Numbered from the stretch's first letter, positions 1 to 8,086 are shown. The stretch: DNA of 37,885 bases from Acidobacteriaceae bacterium (GCA_031296325.1 JARLFY010000021.1:1-37885), one strand, 5' to 3'. Numbers and translations: made by a program. Notes: a model not told the origin generated them from the sequence alone.

Positions 1-14
1 ATCACCGCGCTGTA

Positions 15-68
15 TGCATTCATCCCACACAGCGCGATGTTGCTGCGATGGATAAGGCACCCGGCACC
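15..68 (+). repeat. Dispersed repeat, family B, copy 1
   Basis: The stretch starts with ATTCATCC and ends with a GCACCCGGC box preceded by GCGATGGAT. The same frame of boxes (ATTCATCC, then a TGGAT box, then GGCACCCGGC) recurs at 22538-22595 in the same orientation, with a diverged middle. It lies upstream of the RNA methyltransferase gene and encodes nothing recognisable. The rest of 69-219 is the leader of that gene, where I see no clear promoter. Confidence 0.5.
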
Positions 69-219
69 TCAACCAAAACAAAAGCGCGAAACAATCTCTC
101 CGGGCTTATGGTCGATGATGAATGGTGCATTGCAGGCCATCGTTCCCTGAGAATGATTTGGGGCGAGATGGCTTGGCTTGGACGGCGAGTTGCGCTGCGA
201 CGGGGTAAAATTTTGATTG

Positions 220-1020
220 ATGAATGAGATTATTACCAGCCGCGCCAATGCGCGGGTCAAGCAGCTTCGTGCGGCCTTTGCGGGGCAGGCGCGTCTCTCC
301 GGGGGATTGGTCGCCATTGAGGGCGAGAACCTGCTGCGCGAGGCGTTGCGCAGTGGGCTACCGCTGAAGACGATCTTCCTCTCCGAGCGGGTGGCGCAGC
401 CGACGTGGATTCCGCAGTCGGTCGAGCGGATGACGCTCTCCGACGAGGTCTTTGCCAGTGCGGTTGCGACGCAGCATCCACAGGGAATTGCGGCGCTGCT
501 GGTGCCGCCGCGCTGGGAGATGGCGGCGGAGACTCCGGCGAACTCGCTGCTTCTGGTTGCGGCGGGATTGCAGGATCCGGGCAATCTGGGGACGCTGATC
601 CGCTCGGCGGAGGCCTTCGGCGCGACGGCGGTTCTGACCACACCGGGAACGGTTAGCGAGTGGAATCAGAAGGCTCTGCGCGCCTCGGCGGGGTCGGTCT
701 TTCGTGTTCCCGTGATACAGATTGCCGCCGAAGAGATTATTGCGCTGAAGATGCAGGGTGTGCGTTTTTATGCTGCCGTGGCTCCGGATTCTGGCTCGCA
801 GGTGCTTCCTGCTGTCGATGCGGACATGGCCTGCGCATGCGCGCTGATGATTGGCAACGAGGGCGCAGGTCTGGGCGAGGAGTGGCTGGCGCTGGCCGAT
901 GCGCGGATTACGATTCCTACTCCCGGCGGGGTGGAGAGCCTGAACGCGGCGGTCGCGGGTTCGCTGCTGCTCTATGAGGCTTCGCGGCAACGCGGGGATT
1001 CTTCGCTTTGCTCAGAATGA
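220..1020 (+). CDS. TrmH/SpoU-family RNA 2'-O-methyltransferase
   Basis: This is a SAM-dependent SPOUT methyltransferase expected to methylate a ribose 2'-OH in rRNA or tRNA. The three SpoU motifs are clear: LQDPGNLGTLIRSAEAFGA around residue 117, LMIGNEGAGL around 209, and IPTPGGVESLNAAVAGSLLL near the C-terminus, which form the trefoil knot and SAM site. An N-terminal SpoU substrate-binding region (SRANARVKQLR, IEGENLLREAL) precedes them, as in RlmB/TsnR-like proteins. The ATG at 220 is preferred over the TTG at 217; neither has a strong Shine-Dalgarno. The last residues (GDSSLCSE) and the TGA stop come from a dispersed hairpin repeat (989-1027), so the ancestral protein probably ended near EASRQR. 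The substrate RNA cannot be told from sequence. Confidence 0.93.
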   Translation: MNEIITSRANARVKQLRAAFAGQARLSGGLVAIEGENLLREALRSGLPLKTIFLSERVAQPTWIPQSVERMTLSDEVFASAVATQHPQGIAALLVPPRWEMAAETPANSLLLVAAGLQDPGNLGTLIRSAEAFGATAVLTTPGTVSEWNQKALRASAGSVFRVPVIQIAAEEIIALKMQGVRFYAAVAPDSGSQVLPAVDADMACACALMIGNEGAGLGEEWLALADARITIPTPGGVESLNAAVAGSLLLYEASRQRGDSSLCSE

Positions 1021-1027
1021 CAAAACC
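989..1027 (+). repeat. REP-like hairpin repeat, family A, copy 1
   Basis: The hairpin arms are ATTCT (998-1002) and AGAAT, followed at once by the invariant ATGACAA run shared by all five copies. It overlaps the 3' end of the RNA methyltransferase gene, supplying its last codons and stop. The other copies are at 2781-2832, 7979-8065, 22466-22500 and 24281-24325. Confidence 0.75.
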
Positions 1028-1137
1028 TGAAAACAGGTATGGAATGGCAAAGCTGAAACGGGTGTGGAGCGTGGTGGTGGCGAGGTAGTAGAGTGGAAGC
1101 GAAGATAAATTGCTGTTTTTTCTCAGAGGAAACCCCG

Positions 1138-2721
1138 TTGAAATCATTGCAAGAGAATGCCGCTGATCGTTTGCACGTCTCGCCTCGTCCTACTCGCCGT
1201 CAGATCCTTCACTCCGGCGCGGTTGTTGCTGGAGCCGCCCTCTTCCGTCCTTTGCAGGGCTTTGCTTTTCAGCGGCCTGGGCCGCAGGTCAAGATCTTCG
1301 ACGTGCAGAAGTATGGTGCGGTGGGCGATGGAAAGACGCTGGATTCGGCGGCCTTTCAGCGCGCGATCGACGAGGCTGCGGCCTATGTGGGCAAGGCGCA
1401 GGTGCTGGTTCGCGGCGGGCGCAAGTATGTGGTGGGGACGGTTGAGTTGAAGGGCGCGATCGACTTTCACCTGGCCGACGACGCCGAGTTGCTGGCCAGC
1501 ACGCACAGCGAGGACTATCGCGGCGGACTGACCGGATCGGTCAAGGGCGAGACGATGGCGGCGGCGTTGGGAGCGGTGATTCTGGCCAGCGGAGCGCAGG
1601 GGCTGACGATCAGCGGGACGGGATCGCTGCAAGGCCGCGCGCGGGAGTTTATGGCGAAATACGACAAGGTCGGCGAGTGGTGGATTCCCGGGCCGTTTCG
1701 TCCCAAGATGTTTGTGCTGACCGGATGCAAGGATCTGACGGTGCGCGACATTACCTTTGCCGAGGCTCCGAACTGGGGGCTGCACATGCTGGGCTGCTAC
1801 GGCGTTCTGGTGGACAACGTGAAGGTGCGCAACCTGCTCGACGTGCCGAACTGCGATGGCATCGATCCAGACCACTCGCGCAAGGTGGAGATTCGCAACT
1901 GCGACATTGTGGCGGGAGACGACGGCATCGTCATCAAGTGCAGCCATCAGCCGGTCGATTACGGCGAGGCCAGCGACATCTATGTGCATGACTGCGTGAT
2001 CGACACCCAGGACGCGGGGGTGAAGATTGGCACCGAGACCACGTCCGACGTTCACGACATTCGCTTCGAGCGCATCACGATCAAGAACTCCTCGCGCGGG
2101 CTGTGCATTCAATTGCGCGACGAGGGAAATATCTACAACGTCGATTATCGCGACATCACGCTGCACTCGCGCTACTTCGCCAACCCGTGGTGGGGCCGTG
2201 GCGAGGCGATCTCGTTTACCGCGATTCCGCGCACGCCGACGACCAAGCTGGGCAGTCTGCACCACATCAACGTGCAGAATGTTACCTGCACGGCGGAGAA
2301 CTCGATTCGCATCTGCGGCTCGGCAAAAGCTGTTGATGCGTCGCGCATTCACGATGTCACGCTCGACCACGTCTCGATCATGCTGGCTCGAACCACCGAG
2401 TTCAAGGGCGGAGTCTTCGACAACCGTCCGACCACGGTCGCTGAACCCGGCTCAATCCCCCACTCCGCTGCTGGAACCATCTCCCTGACCAAGGTCGAAC
2501 CGGAAGAGCCGTCGGGCATTGTGCTGCACGACACTCCGGGCTTCTCGGTGGAACATGCCGATGCGGTGACGCTGCGCAACTGCTCGGTAGAGTGGGGCGC
2601 GAATCCTCCGGCGAGCTTCTCCTACGCGGTCGAGGCGGTGGATACGCAAGGACTCAAGATCGAGGGGCTGACCGGCGGGCCAGCGCATGTCGCCCTCGGA
2701 AAGGCGGTCTCCATCGCATGA
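1138..2721 (+). CDS. Secreted glycoside hydrolase family 28 protein (polygalacturonase-like)
   Basis: This is a right-handed parallel beta-helix enzyme of the GH28 type, expected to hydrolyse galacturonan or rhamnogalacturonan outside the cytoplasm. A Tat-like signal (TRRQILHSGAVVAGAAL) sits near the N-terminus. The family entry motif VQKYGAVGDGKTLDSAAFQ follows, and then the catalytic strand region NCDGIDPD and AGDDGIVIK, which supply the aspartates. The usual GHG motif is replaced by DAGVKIGTE, so the canonical histidine is missing and the protein belongs to a divergent GH28 branch. The TTG at 1138 has AGAGGA seven bases upstream. A GTG at 1093, also with a GAGG, would add 15 residues. The stop overlaps the next ATG as ATGA at 2718-2721, so the two genes are probably co-translated. 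Exact substrate is unknown. Confidence 0.88.
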   Translation: MKSLQENAADRLHVSPRPTRRQILHSGAVVAGAALFRPLQGFAFQRPGPQVKIFDVQKYGAVGDGKTLDSAAFQRAIDEAAAYVGKAQVLVRGGRKYVVGTVELKGAIDFHLADDAELLASTHSEDYRGGLTGSVKGETMAAALGAVILASGAQGLTISGTGSLQGRAREFMAKYDKVGEWWIPGPFRPKMFVLTGCKDLTVRDITFAEAPNWGLHMLGCYGVLVDNVKVRNLLDVPNCDGIDPDHSRKVEIRNCDIVAGDDGIVIKCSHQPVDYGEASDIYVHDCVIDTQDAGVKIGTETTSDVHDIRFERITIKNSSRGLCIQLRDEGNIYNVDYRDITLHSRYFANPWWGRGEAISFTAIPRTPTTKLGSLHHINVQNVTCTAENSIRICGSAKAVDASRIHDVTLDHVSIMLARTTEFKGGVFDNRPTTVAEPGSIPHSAAGTISLTKVEPEEPSGIVLHDTPGFSVEHADAVTLRNCSVEWGANPPASFSYAVEAVDTQGLKIEGLTGGPAHVALGKAVSIA

Positions 2722-4019
2722 GAATACTTCGTGCCGGATTGAAAAAGTTCTGCCAAGGGTGGAGAGTATCGCACTGCGAACGAAATGCGGGGATTCTTCC
2801 CCTGCACTTCGTGCAGTGTCAGAATGACAATGCATCTTTATGGAGAAGAAGCAAGCGATCTGTTCTTGCATTTACTGCACTTGCGGGTTGGTTTGGATTT
2901 GCTGGGCTGACGCTGGCGGCGCAGCAGTTGCCCACGAGCGCTGCGTCGGCTCCTGCTCCCGCTGCAACGGCGGCTCCGCAGGACAATCTGGGCGCGGCGA
3001 CGGCTCCCACGCAGCCGATTCTGAAGATCTTTCAGTTTCCTGCGGACAGAATTCCGCGCATCGACGGCAAGGACGACGATTGGGCCATGGTGCCGGAGAG
3101 CTACACCATTACGCTGGCCGACATGCACGACGACGAGCACAAGCATACGCAGCCCGACCCCAAGGATCTGGACGTTCACGTCAAGGTAGGCTGGGTGAAG
3201 GGGCTCAATCGGCTGTACTTTCTCTATGAGGCGTACAAAAACTACTGGGACTTCGCCGATCCGGGGCTGCACAACGATACCTTCGAGGTGGTGGTTGACG
3301 GCGACCGTTCGGGAGGGCCGCTGATTCCACGCTTCCGCAACAACATGGATCAGGATGAGTGGGACGCGCACTTCTCCATGCACGGCGTACAGGCGCAGAA
3401 CTACCACATCTTCACTCCCTCCGAGGGCAAGGACTGGGCGATGGCCTGGGGCTGCCAGCCGTGGATCAAGGAGTTGCCCTACGCCAATCACGCGCAGAGC
3501 TACAGCTTTCGACCGGGCGAGAGCGGCAAGTACATTCTGGAGTTCTACATCACGCCGTTCGATTATGCGGGATGCGAGGGGCCGCAGCGCGCGGTCGAAT
3601 CCGAACTGACAGAGAACAAGCTGATCGGGCTGTCGTGGGCGGTGATCAACTACGAGGGAACACCGGATGGAAAGAATAACGGCTTCTGGAATCTCTCGGC
3701 GGAACACAAGATGTACGGCATCTCGACCTACCTGCGCGAGTTTCGCCTGATGCCTCTGGAGCCGCAGTTCCGCAAGGCCATCGACGCCAAGTGGAGCTTC
3801 AAGGTGTTGGATATGAACCGCCGATTGGTGGCGTTTCAGGATGAGTCGGTGGGCAAGATTACGAGCTGGAAGTGGGACTTTGGCGATAATACCGACTCGA
3901 CCGACCAGCATCCGATTCATCAGTACAAGAATGCCGGGGAGTACGTCGTCGTGCTGACGGTCGAAGGGCCGGCGGGGAAGTCGCGGATGTCGAAGATCTG
4001 GGACGTTACGCTGCGCTGA
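2718..4019 (+). CDS. Exported CBM9-like / PKD domain protein
   Basis: This exported protein is likely a carbohydrate-binding or surface partner of the GH28 upstream. After a hydrophobic signal segment (SVLAFTALAGWFGFAGLTLA) comes a CBM9/DOMON-like beta-sandwich opening IPRIDGKDDDWAMVPESYT. It carries LYFLYEAYKNYWDF and DTFEVVVDGDRSGG, as in CBM9-like sugar- or heme-binding folds. The last 55 residues or so are a PKD domain (SWKWDFGDNTDSTDQHPIHQ and the following GEYVVVLTVEG). No catalytic site is seen. The ATG at 2718 overlaps the GH28 stop, but residues about 20-40 of that reading are encoded by a dispersed repeat, so the N-region is unusually long. A GTG at 2811 is the only other likely start before the signal segment. 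The repeat may have extended or damaged the 5' end. Confidence 0.8.
   Translation: MRILRAGLKKFCQGWRVSHCERNAGILPLHFVQCQNDNASLWRRSKRSVLAFTALAGWFGFAGLTLAAQQLPTSAASAPAPAATAAPQDNLGAATAPTQPILKIFQFPADRIPRIDGKDDDWAMVPESYTITLADMHDDEHKHTQPDPKDLDVHVKVGWVKGLNRLYFLYEAYKNYWDFADPGLHNDTFEVVVDGDRSGGPLIPRFRNNMDQDEWDAHFSMHGVQAQNYHIFTPSEGKDWAMAWGCQPWIKELPYANHAQSYSFRPGESGKYILEFYITPFDYAGCEGPQRAVESELTENKLIGLSWAVINYEGTPDGKNNGFWNLSAEHKMYGISTYLREFRLMPLEPQFRKAIDAKWSFKVLDMNRRLVAFQDESVGKITSWKWDFGDNTDSTDQHPIHQYKNAGEYVVVLTVEGPAGKSRMSKIWDVTLR
2781..2832 (+). repeat. REP-like hairpin repeat, family A, copy 2
   Basis: It has the outer arms ATTCT and AGAAT and then ATGACAA, as in copy 1. The loop carries an additional perfect hairpin, CTGCAC-TTC-GTGCAG, at 2802-2816. 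It falls inside the 5' part of the CBM9/PKD reading frame. Confidence 0.72.
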
Positions 4020-4035
4020 TGTGCGCGCGCATCAG
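4016..4035 (+). terminator. Hairpin at the end of the GH28-PKD operon
   Basis: The arms CTGATG (4016-4021) and CATCAG (4030-4035) enclose a GC-rich alternating loop and include the PKD gene stop codon. TAAAATGTTAG follows rather than a run of T, so it is at best a weak intrinsic terminator. Confidence 0.35.
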
Positions 4036-4068
4036 TAAAATGTTAGTGGACGGACCATGGAGAGGACA

Positions 4069-4097
4069 TTGGGATGCAAGTGGACTTACACTAAGAT
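4069..4097 (+). promoter_or_regulatory. Candidate sigma-70-type promoter of the MFS gene
   Basis: TTGGGA (4069-4074) and TAAGAT (4092-4097) are separated by exactly 17 bases, ending 18 bases before the ATG at 4116. Each box matches four of six consensus bases. The spacing and position are the main support. Confidence 0.4.
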
Positions 4098-4115
4098 ACA
4101 GATACTTTTCTCCCA

Positions 4116-5423
4116 ATGACTCCACGGGCTAAATCCAATACGCCGAACGCTCCCCTGAATCTACTCGGGTTGGCGTGCGCTATTGGCGTCTCGACGATCT
4201 ACTTCAACCAGCCTCTGCTGGTGGAGATGGGGAAGACCTACGCCGCGCCCGCAAGTCGCGTGATGTTTGTCTCCGGCGCGACGCAGGTTGGGTATGCGTT
4301 TGGGCTGCTTCTGTTTGTACCGCTGGGCGACGTGCTGGAGCGGCGCTCGCTGATGACGCGGATGTACATTGCGGTGATCGTGGCGCTGTTGATGGTCTCG
4401 TTGGCGCCGACGCTGTGGTGGCTGATCGCGGGCAGCGTGGTGCTGGGTCTGGTCGCCTCGGTGACGCACATCGTGCTGCCGATTGCGCCGGACATGGTCT
4501 CCGACAAGCAGCGCGGGCGGGCCATTGGCAAGGTGATGATGGGGCTTCTGCTGGGCATTTTGCTGGCGCGCAGCTTTGCCGGATGGGTGAGCCATATTCC
4601 GGCGCTCTTCGTCTATGCGCCGAGGTTGTTTCCCAAGGGCGCGTTCTGGGTTACGGACGGATGGCGCTATGTCTTCGTCATTGCGGCTCTGGTGAATGCG
4701 GCGTTTCTGTGGCTGCTTGGCCGTGCGATGCCGAAGCTGCCGCCGAAGCAGGATCTGCGCTATGCCGACGCGATGCGTTCGCTGTGGACGCTGCTGTGCA
4801 CGCAGCCGTTGCTACGCGAGTCGAGCGTGATTGGCGCGCTGATCTTCGCCTCGTTCAGTTGCTTCTGGACGACGCTGGCCTTTCTGCTGAGCAGTCATTA
4901 CGGGCTGGGCGCAGGGATTGCGGGCAGCTTTGGCGTGATTGGCGCGGCGGGAGCGATGGTGGCTCCGCTGGCCGGTCGGCTGGCCGACAAGCGCGGGACG
5001 CGATGGGTGCTGACCGCCGCAATGACGCTGCTTGCGCTCTCCTATGTGCTGCTGTGGGCGGCGGAGAGGTCCAGCCTCTCGTTTATACTGCACATTGCGG
5101 CTCTGGTGATTGGCGTCATTGTGCTGGATATTGGCGCACAACTGGCGCAGGTGTCCAACCAGACGCGCATCTTCGGGCTGGTTCCCTCGGCGCGCAGCCG
5201 TCTGAACACGGTCTACATGACGATCTACTTCATTGGCGGCGCGGTTGGTTCGTCGCTGTCCACGGTGGCCTGGGGCCACTGGAGATGGAACGGCGTCTGC
5301 GGACTGGCGCTGGGGATGATCGCTCTGGCCGGCGTCTGGCACGCGCTCGGGAAACGCGCTCGGGAACCCTTCAATCCAGAGTCGCGGAGCGAACACGCGG
5401 CCGACTCGCTGCTGGGAATCTAG
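4116..5423 (+). CDS. Major facilitator superfamily transporter
   Basis: This is a 435-residue inner-membrane secondary transporter with about 12 hydrophobic segments, of the usual MFS length. The cytoplasmic loop 2-3 motif is recognisable as PLGDVLERR (canonical GxLxDRxGRR), and a second copy in the C-terminal half is PLAGRLADKRGTRW. It resembles YnfM/AraJ-like drug or sugar exporters, but the substrate cannot be assigned. It is a single gene with its own candidate promoter. Its TAG stop shares a palindromic CTAG with the stop of the convergent polymerase gene. Confidence 0.88.
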   Translation: MTPRAKSNTPNAPLNLLGLACAIGVSTIYFNQPLLVEMGKTYAAPASRVMFVSGATQVGYAFGLLLFVPLGDVLERRSLMTRMYIAVIVALLMVSLAPTLWWLIAGSVVLGLVASVTHIVLPIAPDMVSDKQRGRAIGKVMMGLLLGILLARSFAGWVSHIPALFVYAPRLFPKGAFWVTDGWRYVFVIAALVNAAFLWLLGRAMPKLPPKQDLRYADAMRSLWTLLCTQPLLRESSVIGALIFASFSCFWTTLAFLLSSHYGLGAGIAGSFGVIGAAGAMVAPLAGRLADKRGTRWVLTAAMTLLALSYVLLWAAERSSLSFILHIAALVIGVIVLDIGAQLAQVSNQTRIFGLVPSARSRLNTVYMTIYFIGGAVGSSLSTVAWGHWRWNGVCGLALGMIALAGVWHALGKRAREPFNPESRSEHAADSLLGI

Positions 5424-6766
5424 ATATAGTCCTTGCCGTACTGGGTGGGGATCTGGGTGAAGGAGATTCTGGTTGGCGCGGAGTCCCTGGCGGGGAGCAT
5501 TCCGGCGAAGTGCAGCGTGGTGTTTCCGTACTTCATGTTGAGCTTATCCATGGTGGCGGCCAGACCCGCGCGATGGTCTGCGTCGGCGAAGAGCGAGGCC
5601 TCTAAATCGCTCTCCGCGACGAGGTTGTGCATGGTGATGGCGACAAAGAATGGACGGGCAAACTCGGCTCCTTCGGGACGCTTGGCCCAGGCTCCGCGCA
5701 GAACTTCGAGCAGCGTCAGCGTGTCCTGACAGGGTGGAAAGCGCGCCTCCATCGACCAGCCAGAGTGTTGCAGTCCGCTGAAGTGGCGCTTTGCGCTCTT
5801 GCCGTTGGCCAGCTTGCCGGAGGCCTGTTCGCGGGTCAGCGCGTAGCGGAGGGTGAGGTGCATGGCGCTGGCGGTGAGCTGCTCCATGCGCAGGCGCATC
5901 GCGGCCTTGTGCAAGAGCTTGTGCGCCACCGCCCAGGCTCCTTCGGGAGTACGGAACTCGGGGCCGAGGACGTGCGAGTGGCCGAGAGACTTCTGCGCGG
6001 CTTCACTGGCGGGAGCGCCGCCGGAATCGGTCTGGCCATCAGTTTCGGCTCCGCGCAGCCAGTGGTAGAGGCGATCTCCCCAGACCGAGTTCCATAGCTC
6101 GTGCATCTGCTTGCGGTCGAGTTCGAGGAGTTGCTGCATGGTGTTGATTCCTTTTGCGTTTATACGTGCCTCGGTGCGCGCGCCCACGCCGGGAATGTCG
6201 CGCAGCTCCAAATGCGCGATGGAGCGGGGAAGCTGTGAGGGAAGCAGGCCGATCAAGCCGTCGGGCTTCTGCATGTCGCTGGCGATCTTGGCCAAAAAAC
6301 GGTTGGGAGCCAAGCCGATGGAACAGCGCAACGTCTCGCCGACATCGTCCTTGATCGCCTGCTTGATGGTGAGGGCGATCTGGCGGGCTCGCGGCGGCTC
6401 CTGCTCGCGCCCCATCAGTTCGCAGACCATCTCGTCGATGGAAGGGGTCTGCGCGACCGGGCAGCATCGCTCGACGGCCTGCACAATGCGCCGCGAGTAG
6501 TCCGCGTAGACGCGGTGATCGCCCAGAACGAGGACGATCTCCGGGCAGATGCGTTTGGCCTCGCCGACCTGGGTTCCAGTCTTGATGCCCAGCGCCTTTG
6601 CCTCATAACTGGCCGCAATGCAACAGGTTGTGTCGGCCTGCGTGGGGACGACGGCGACTGGACGGTTGCGATACTCCGGGTGCAACTGCTGCTCGACCGA
6701 GGCGAAGAAGCTGTTCAGGTCGACGTAGAGGATGCGGAAGCGATCGGGTTGGGGATTCTGAGTCAT
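5420..6766 (-). CDS. Y-family DNA polymerase (DinB/Pol IV-like)
   Basis: This is a translesion DNA polymerase. The first metal-binding aspartate is in ILYVDLNSFFASVEQ (D16) and the catalytic pair is in SIDEM (D111, E112). Then come the palm motif CSIGLAPNRFLAKIASDMQK and a helix-hairpin-helix thumb (DIPGVGARTEARI). After about residue 245 the little-finger domain is present but diverged. At 448 residues it is longer than E. coli DinB (about 350) and closer to UmuC or other Y-family members in length. No C-terminal beta-clamp motif is obvious to me. No recA-like or imuA/dnaE2 neighbour is present, so an ImuB role is not supported. The stop overlaps the MFS stop tail to tail. Confidence 0.9.
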   Translation of the reverse strand: MTQNPQPDRFRILYVDLNSFFASVEQQLHPEYRNRPVAVVPTQADTTCCIAASYEAKALGIKTGTQVGEAKRICPEIVLVLGDHRVYADYSRRIVQAVERCCPVAQTPSIDEMVCELMGREQEPPRARQIALTIKQAIKDDVGETLRCSIGLAPNRFLAKIASDMQKPDGLIGLLPSQLPRSIAHLELRDIPGVGARTEARINAKGINTMQQLLELDRKQMHELWNSVWGDRLYHWLRGAETDGQTDSGGAPASEAAQKSLGHSHVLGPEFRTPEGAWAVAHKLLHKAAMRLRMEQLTASAMHLTLRYALTREQASGKLANGKSAKRHFSGLQHSGWSMEARFPPCQDTLTLLEVLRGAWAKRPEGAEFARPFFVAITMHNLVAESDLEASLFADADHRAGLAATMDKLNMKYGNTTLHFAGMLPARDSAPTRISFTQIPTQYGKDYI

Positions 6767-6837
6767 GAGGTCGCGCCTTTAGCAATCCTCATTATATTCG
6801 CTTTTTGTTTGCCGCTGATGGAATTTTATGTGGAGGC

Positions 6838-6874
6838 TCTTCTTCCTTGATCGCGCAGCGATCAAGGAAGAAGA
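6838..6874. terminator. Perfect 17-bp inverted repeat with a 3-base loop
   Basis: The arms 6838-6854 and 6858-6874 are perfectly complementary around a GCA loop. The element lies between the 3' end of cdsA and the 5' end of the polymerase gene, both on the minus strand. There it could end cdsA transcription or act on the polymerase leader. There is no T tract on either side, so it does not look like a standard intrinsic terminator. Confidence 0.5.
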
Positions 6875-6888
6875 AGGGAGGGGGGGCG

Positions 6889-7005
6889 TGGATTCGGCAC
6901 GCGTAAATGCGTGCCCTTCCGTGGACTGCGAGTATTGCGGCTCTGGCTACGCGTGCCCTTCCGGGTGGGCGTAGCTTGTGGTTCTGGCTACATGTTCTCT
7001 TGCGA
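6889..7005. repeat. Intergenic repeat with two related units
   Basis: GCGTGCCCTTCCG occurs twice (around 6909 and 6952), and a CTGGCTAC box follows each half. The first unit contains a perfect hairpin, GGCACGC (6896-6902) and GCGTGCC (6909-6915). No coding function is seen. The only open frame across it has odd composition and spans the 17-bp hairpin. Confidence 0.45.
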
Positions 7006-7009
7006 TTGC

Positions 7010-7852
7010 TTAGAACCTTCCTAGGCTGACGGCGTCCTTCAGCAGAAGAACGCACCACAGGACGGGCGCGGCCAGAAGCAGGGCGTCGATGCGGTCGAGA
7101 ATGCCGCCGTGGCCGGGCAGAATGGTTCCTGAGTCCTTCACTCCTGCTCCGCGTTTGATGGCGGACTCCAGCAGATCGCCCAGTTGGGCGGCTGCGTTGA
7201 TGACGATTGCAAGCAGGGCAGACTCCCAGACCGGCTCCAGAATGTGCAGCACGGTGTTGCCGTGTGCCGAGAGCAGTTCTCCGGCAAGGACCACCGCGAG
7301 GCCGGCGATCAGGCTTCCTGCGAGCGAGGCGATGGTGCCCTCCCAGGTCTTGTTGGGGCTGAGGCGGGTGAGTTTGTGGCGACCCCAGCGGCGGCCAATG
7401 TAGAGCGCAGCGATGTCTCCCGACCAGACACAGACCATCAGAAAGAGGAGCAGCGGCTGGCCGTCGGCGCGCTTCCAGATCATGGGAATGAGCGTCAGGG
7501 GGTAGGCGACATAGATCAGGCCAAAGAGACCGATCGCGGCGTCCGCCAGAACCCGTTCCAGCGGCTCACGGAAGCCGGACCAAGCAAGCAGAAGCAGAGC
7601 CATCGCGCTGAGCGCAGGCAACTCCGCCTCGTTGGGAAAGTTGGGCAGGGTGAAGAGGAAGACCAGAGCCGTGCCGAAGATCATCCACCAGACGGGGATG
7701 CGCGCGCCACTGGTATTGGCCAGACGCAGGTACTCATATGCCGCCAGCTCGGCGATGAGCGCAGAGGCTAGCGTAAGCATCCACGGTTGGCCGCGAAAGA
7801 TCAGCGCCACCACAATCAGAATCAGAAATAATGCAGTAAGAATTCGTTTCAT
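7010..7852 (-). CDS. cdsA: Phosphatidate cytidylyltransferase
   Basis: This inner-membrane enzyme makes CDP-diacylglycerol from phosphatidic acid and CTP, the branch point to phosphatidylglycerol and phosphatidylethanolamine. The family signature is complete near the C-terminus: SAIKRGAGVKDSGTILPGHG followed by GILDR, with the conserved KR, KD and DR residues. WSGDIAALYIGRRWGRHKL and SPNKTWEGTIAS are also typical. About eight hydrophobic segments precede and surround these. The start chosen is the ATG at 7852 (MKRILTALFLIL), with a GAGG a few bases upstream. An ATG at 7861 and a GTG at 7897 only add non-conserved residues. It stands alone here, without the uppS or dxr neighbours it often has. 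Confidence 0.93.
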   Translation of the reverse strand: MKRILTALFLILIVVALIFRGQPWMLTLASALIAELAAYEYLRLANTSGARIPVWWMIFGTALVFLFTLPNFPNEAELPALSAMALLLLAWSGFREPLERVLADAAIGLFGLIYVAYPLTLIPMIWKRADGQPLLLFLMVCVWSGDIAALYIGRRWGRHKLTRLSPNKTWEGTIASLAGSLIAGLAVVLAGELLSAHGNTVLHILEPVWESALLAIVINAAAQLGDLLESAIKRGAGVKDSGTILPGHGGILDRIDALLLAAPVLWCVLLLKDAVSLGRF

Positions 7853-7978
7853 AGGCCTCATGCAGGATACATGCTGACGAGGCAGAAAGTCTCCCACAGC
7901 GTGATGGAGGATGGGCAGGAAGATGACCTTTTAGTCAGTCTCCGTAATGATGCAAGCCGTCGTTAAATGAAGAAAAGC

Positions 7979-8065
7979 AGATTCCTTCGCTTCGCTACGG
8001 AATGACAAACAAAAGGGTTATGGAATGACAAACAAAAGGGTTACGGAATAACAAACAGAGCGGTC
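7979..8065 (+). repeat. REP-like repeat, family A, copy 3, with a 23-bp tandem triplication
   Basis: The hairpin arms ATTCC and GGAAT lead into ATGACAA. The 3' flank is then repeated as three 23-base units at 7997-8019, 8020-8042 and 8043-8065. The first two differ at one base and the third is more diverged. It sits between cdsA and the 3' end of the E1 gene. The rest of 7853-8086 holds no gene. Confidence 0.75.
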
Positions 8066-8086
8066 TACAGTAATTCAGAAACGGCT

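Noticed and set aside
5420..6766. ImuB, the inactive polymerase of the mutasome
   Set aside because: The catalytic aspartates and glutamate are intact (D16, D111, E112) and no imuA or dnaE2 neighbour is present.
6792..7058. Minus-strand 88-codon frame between the polymerase and cdsA genes
   Set aside because: It spans the 17-bp hairpin and the GCGTGCC repeat, has an Arg/Pro-rich shadow composition and overlaps the end of cdsA.
7997..8065. Possible CRISPR array
   Set aside because: The 23-base units are directly contiguous with no spacers, and no cas gene is present.
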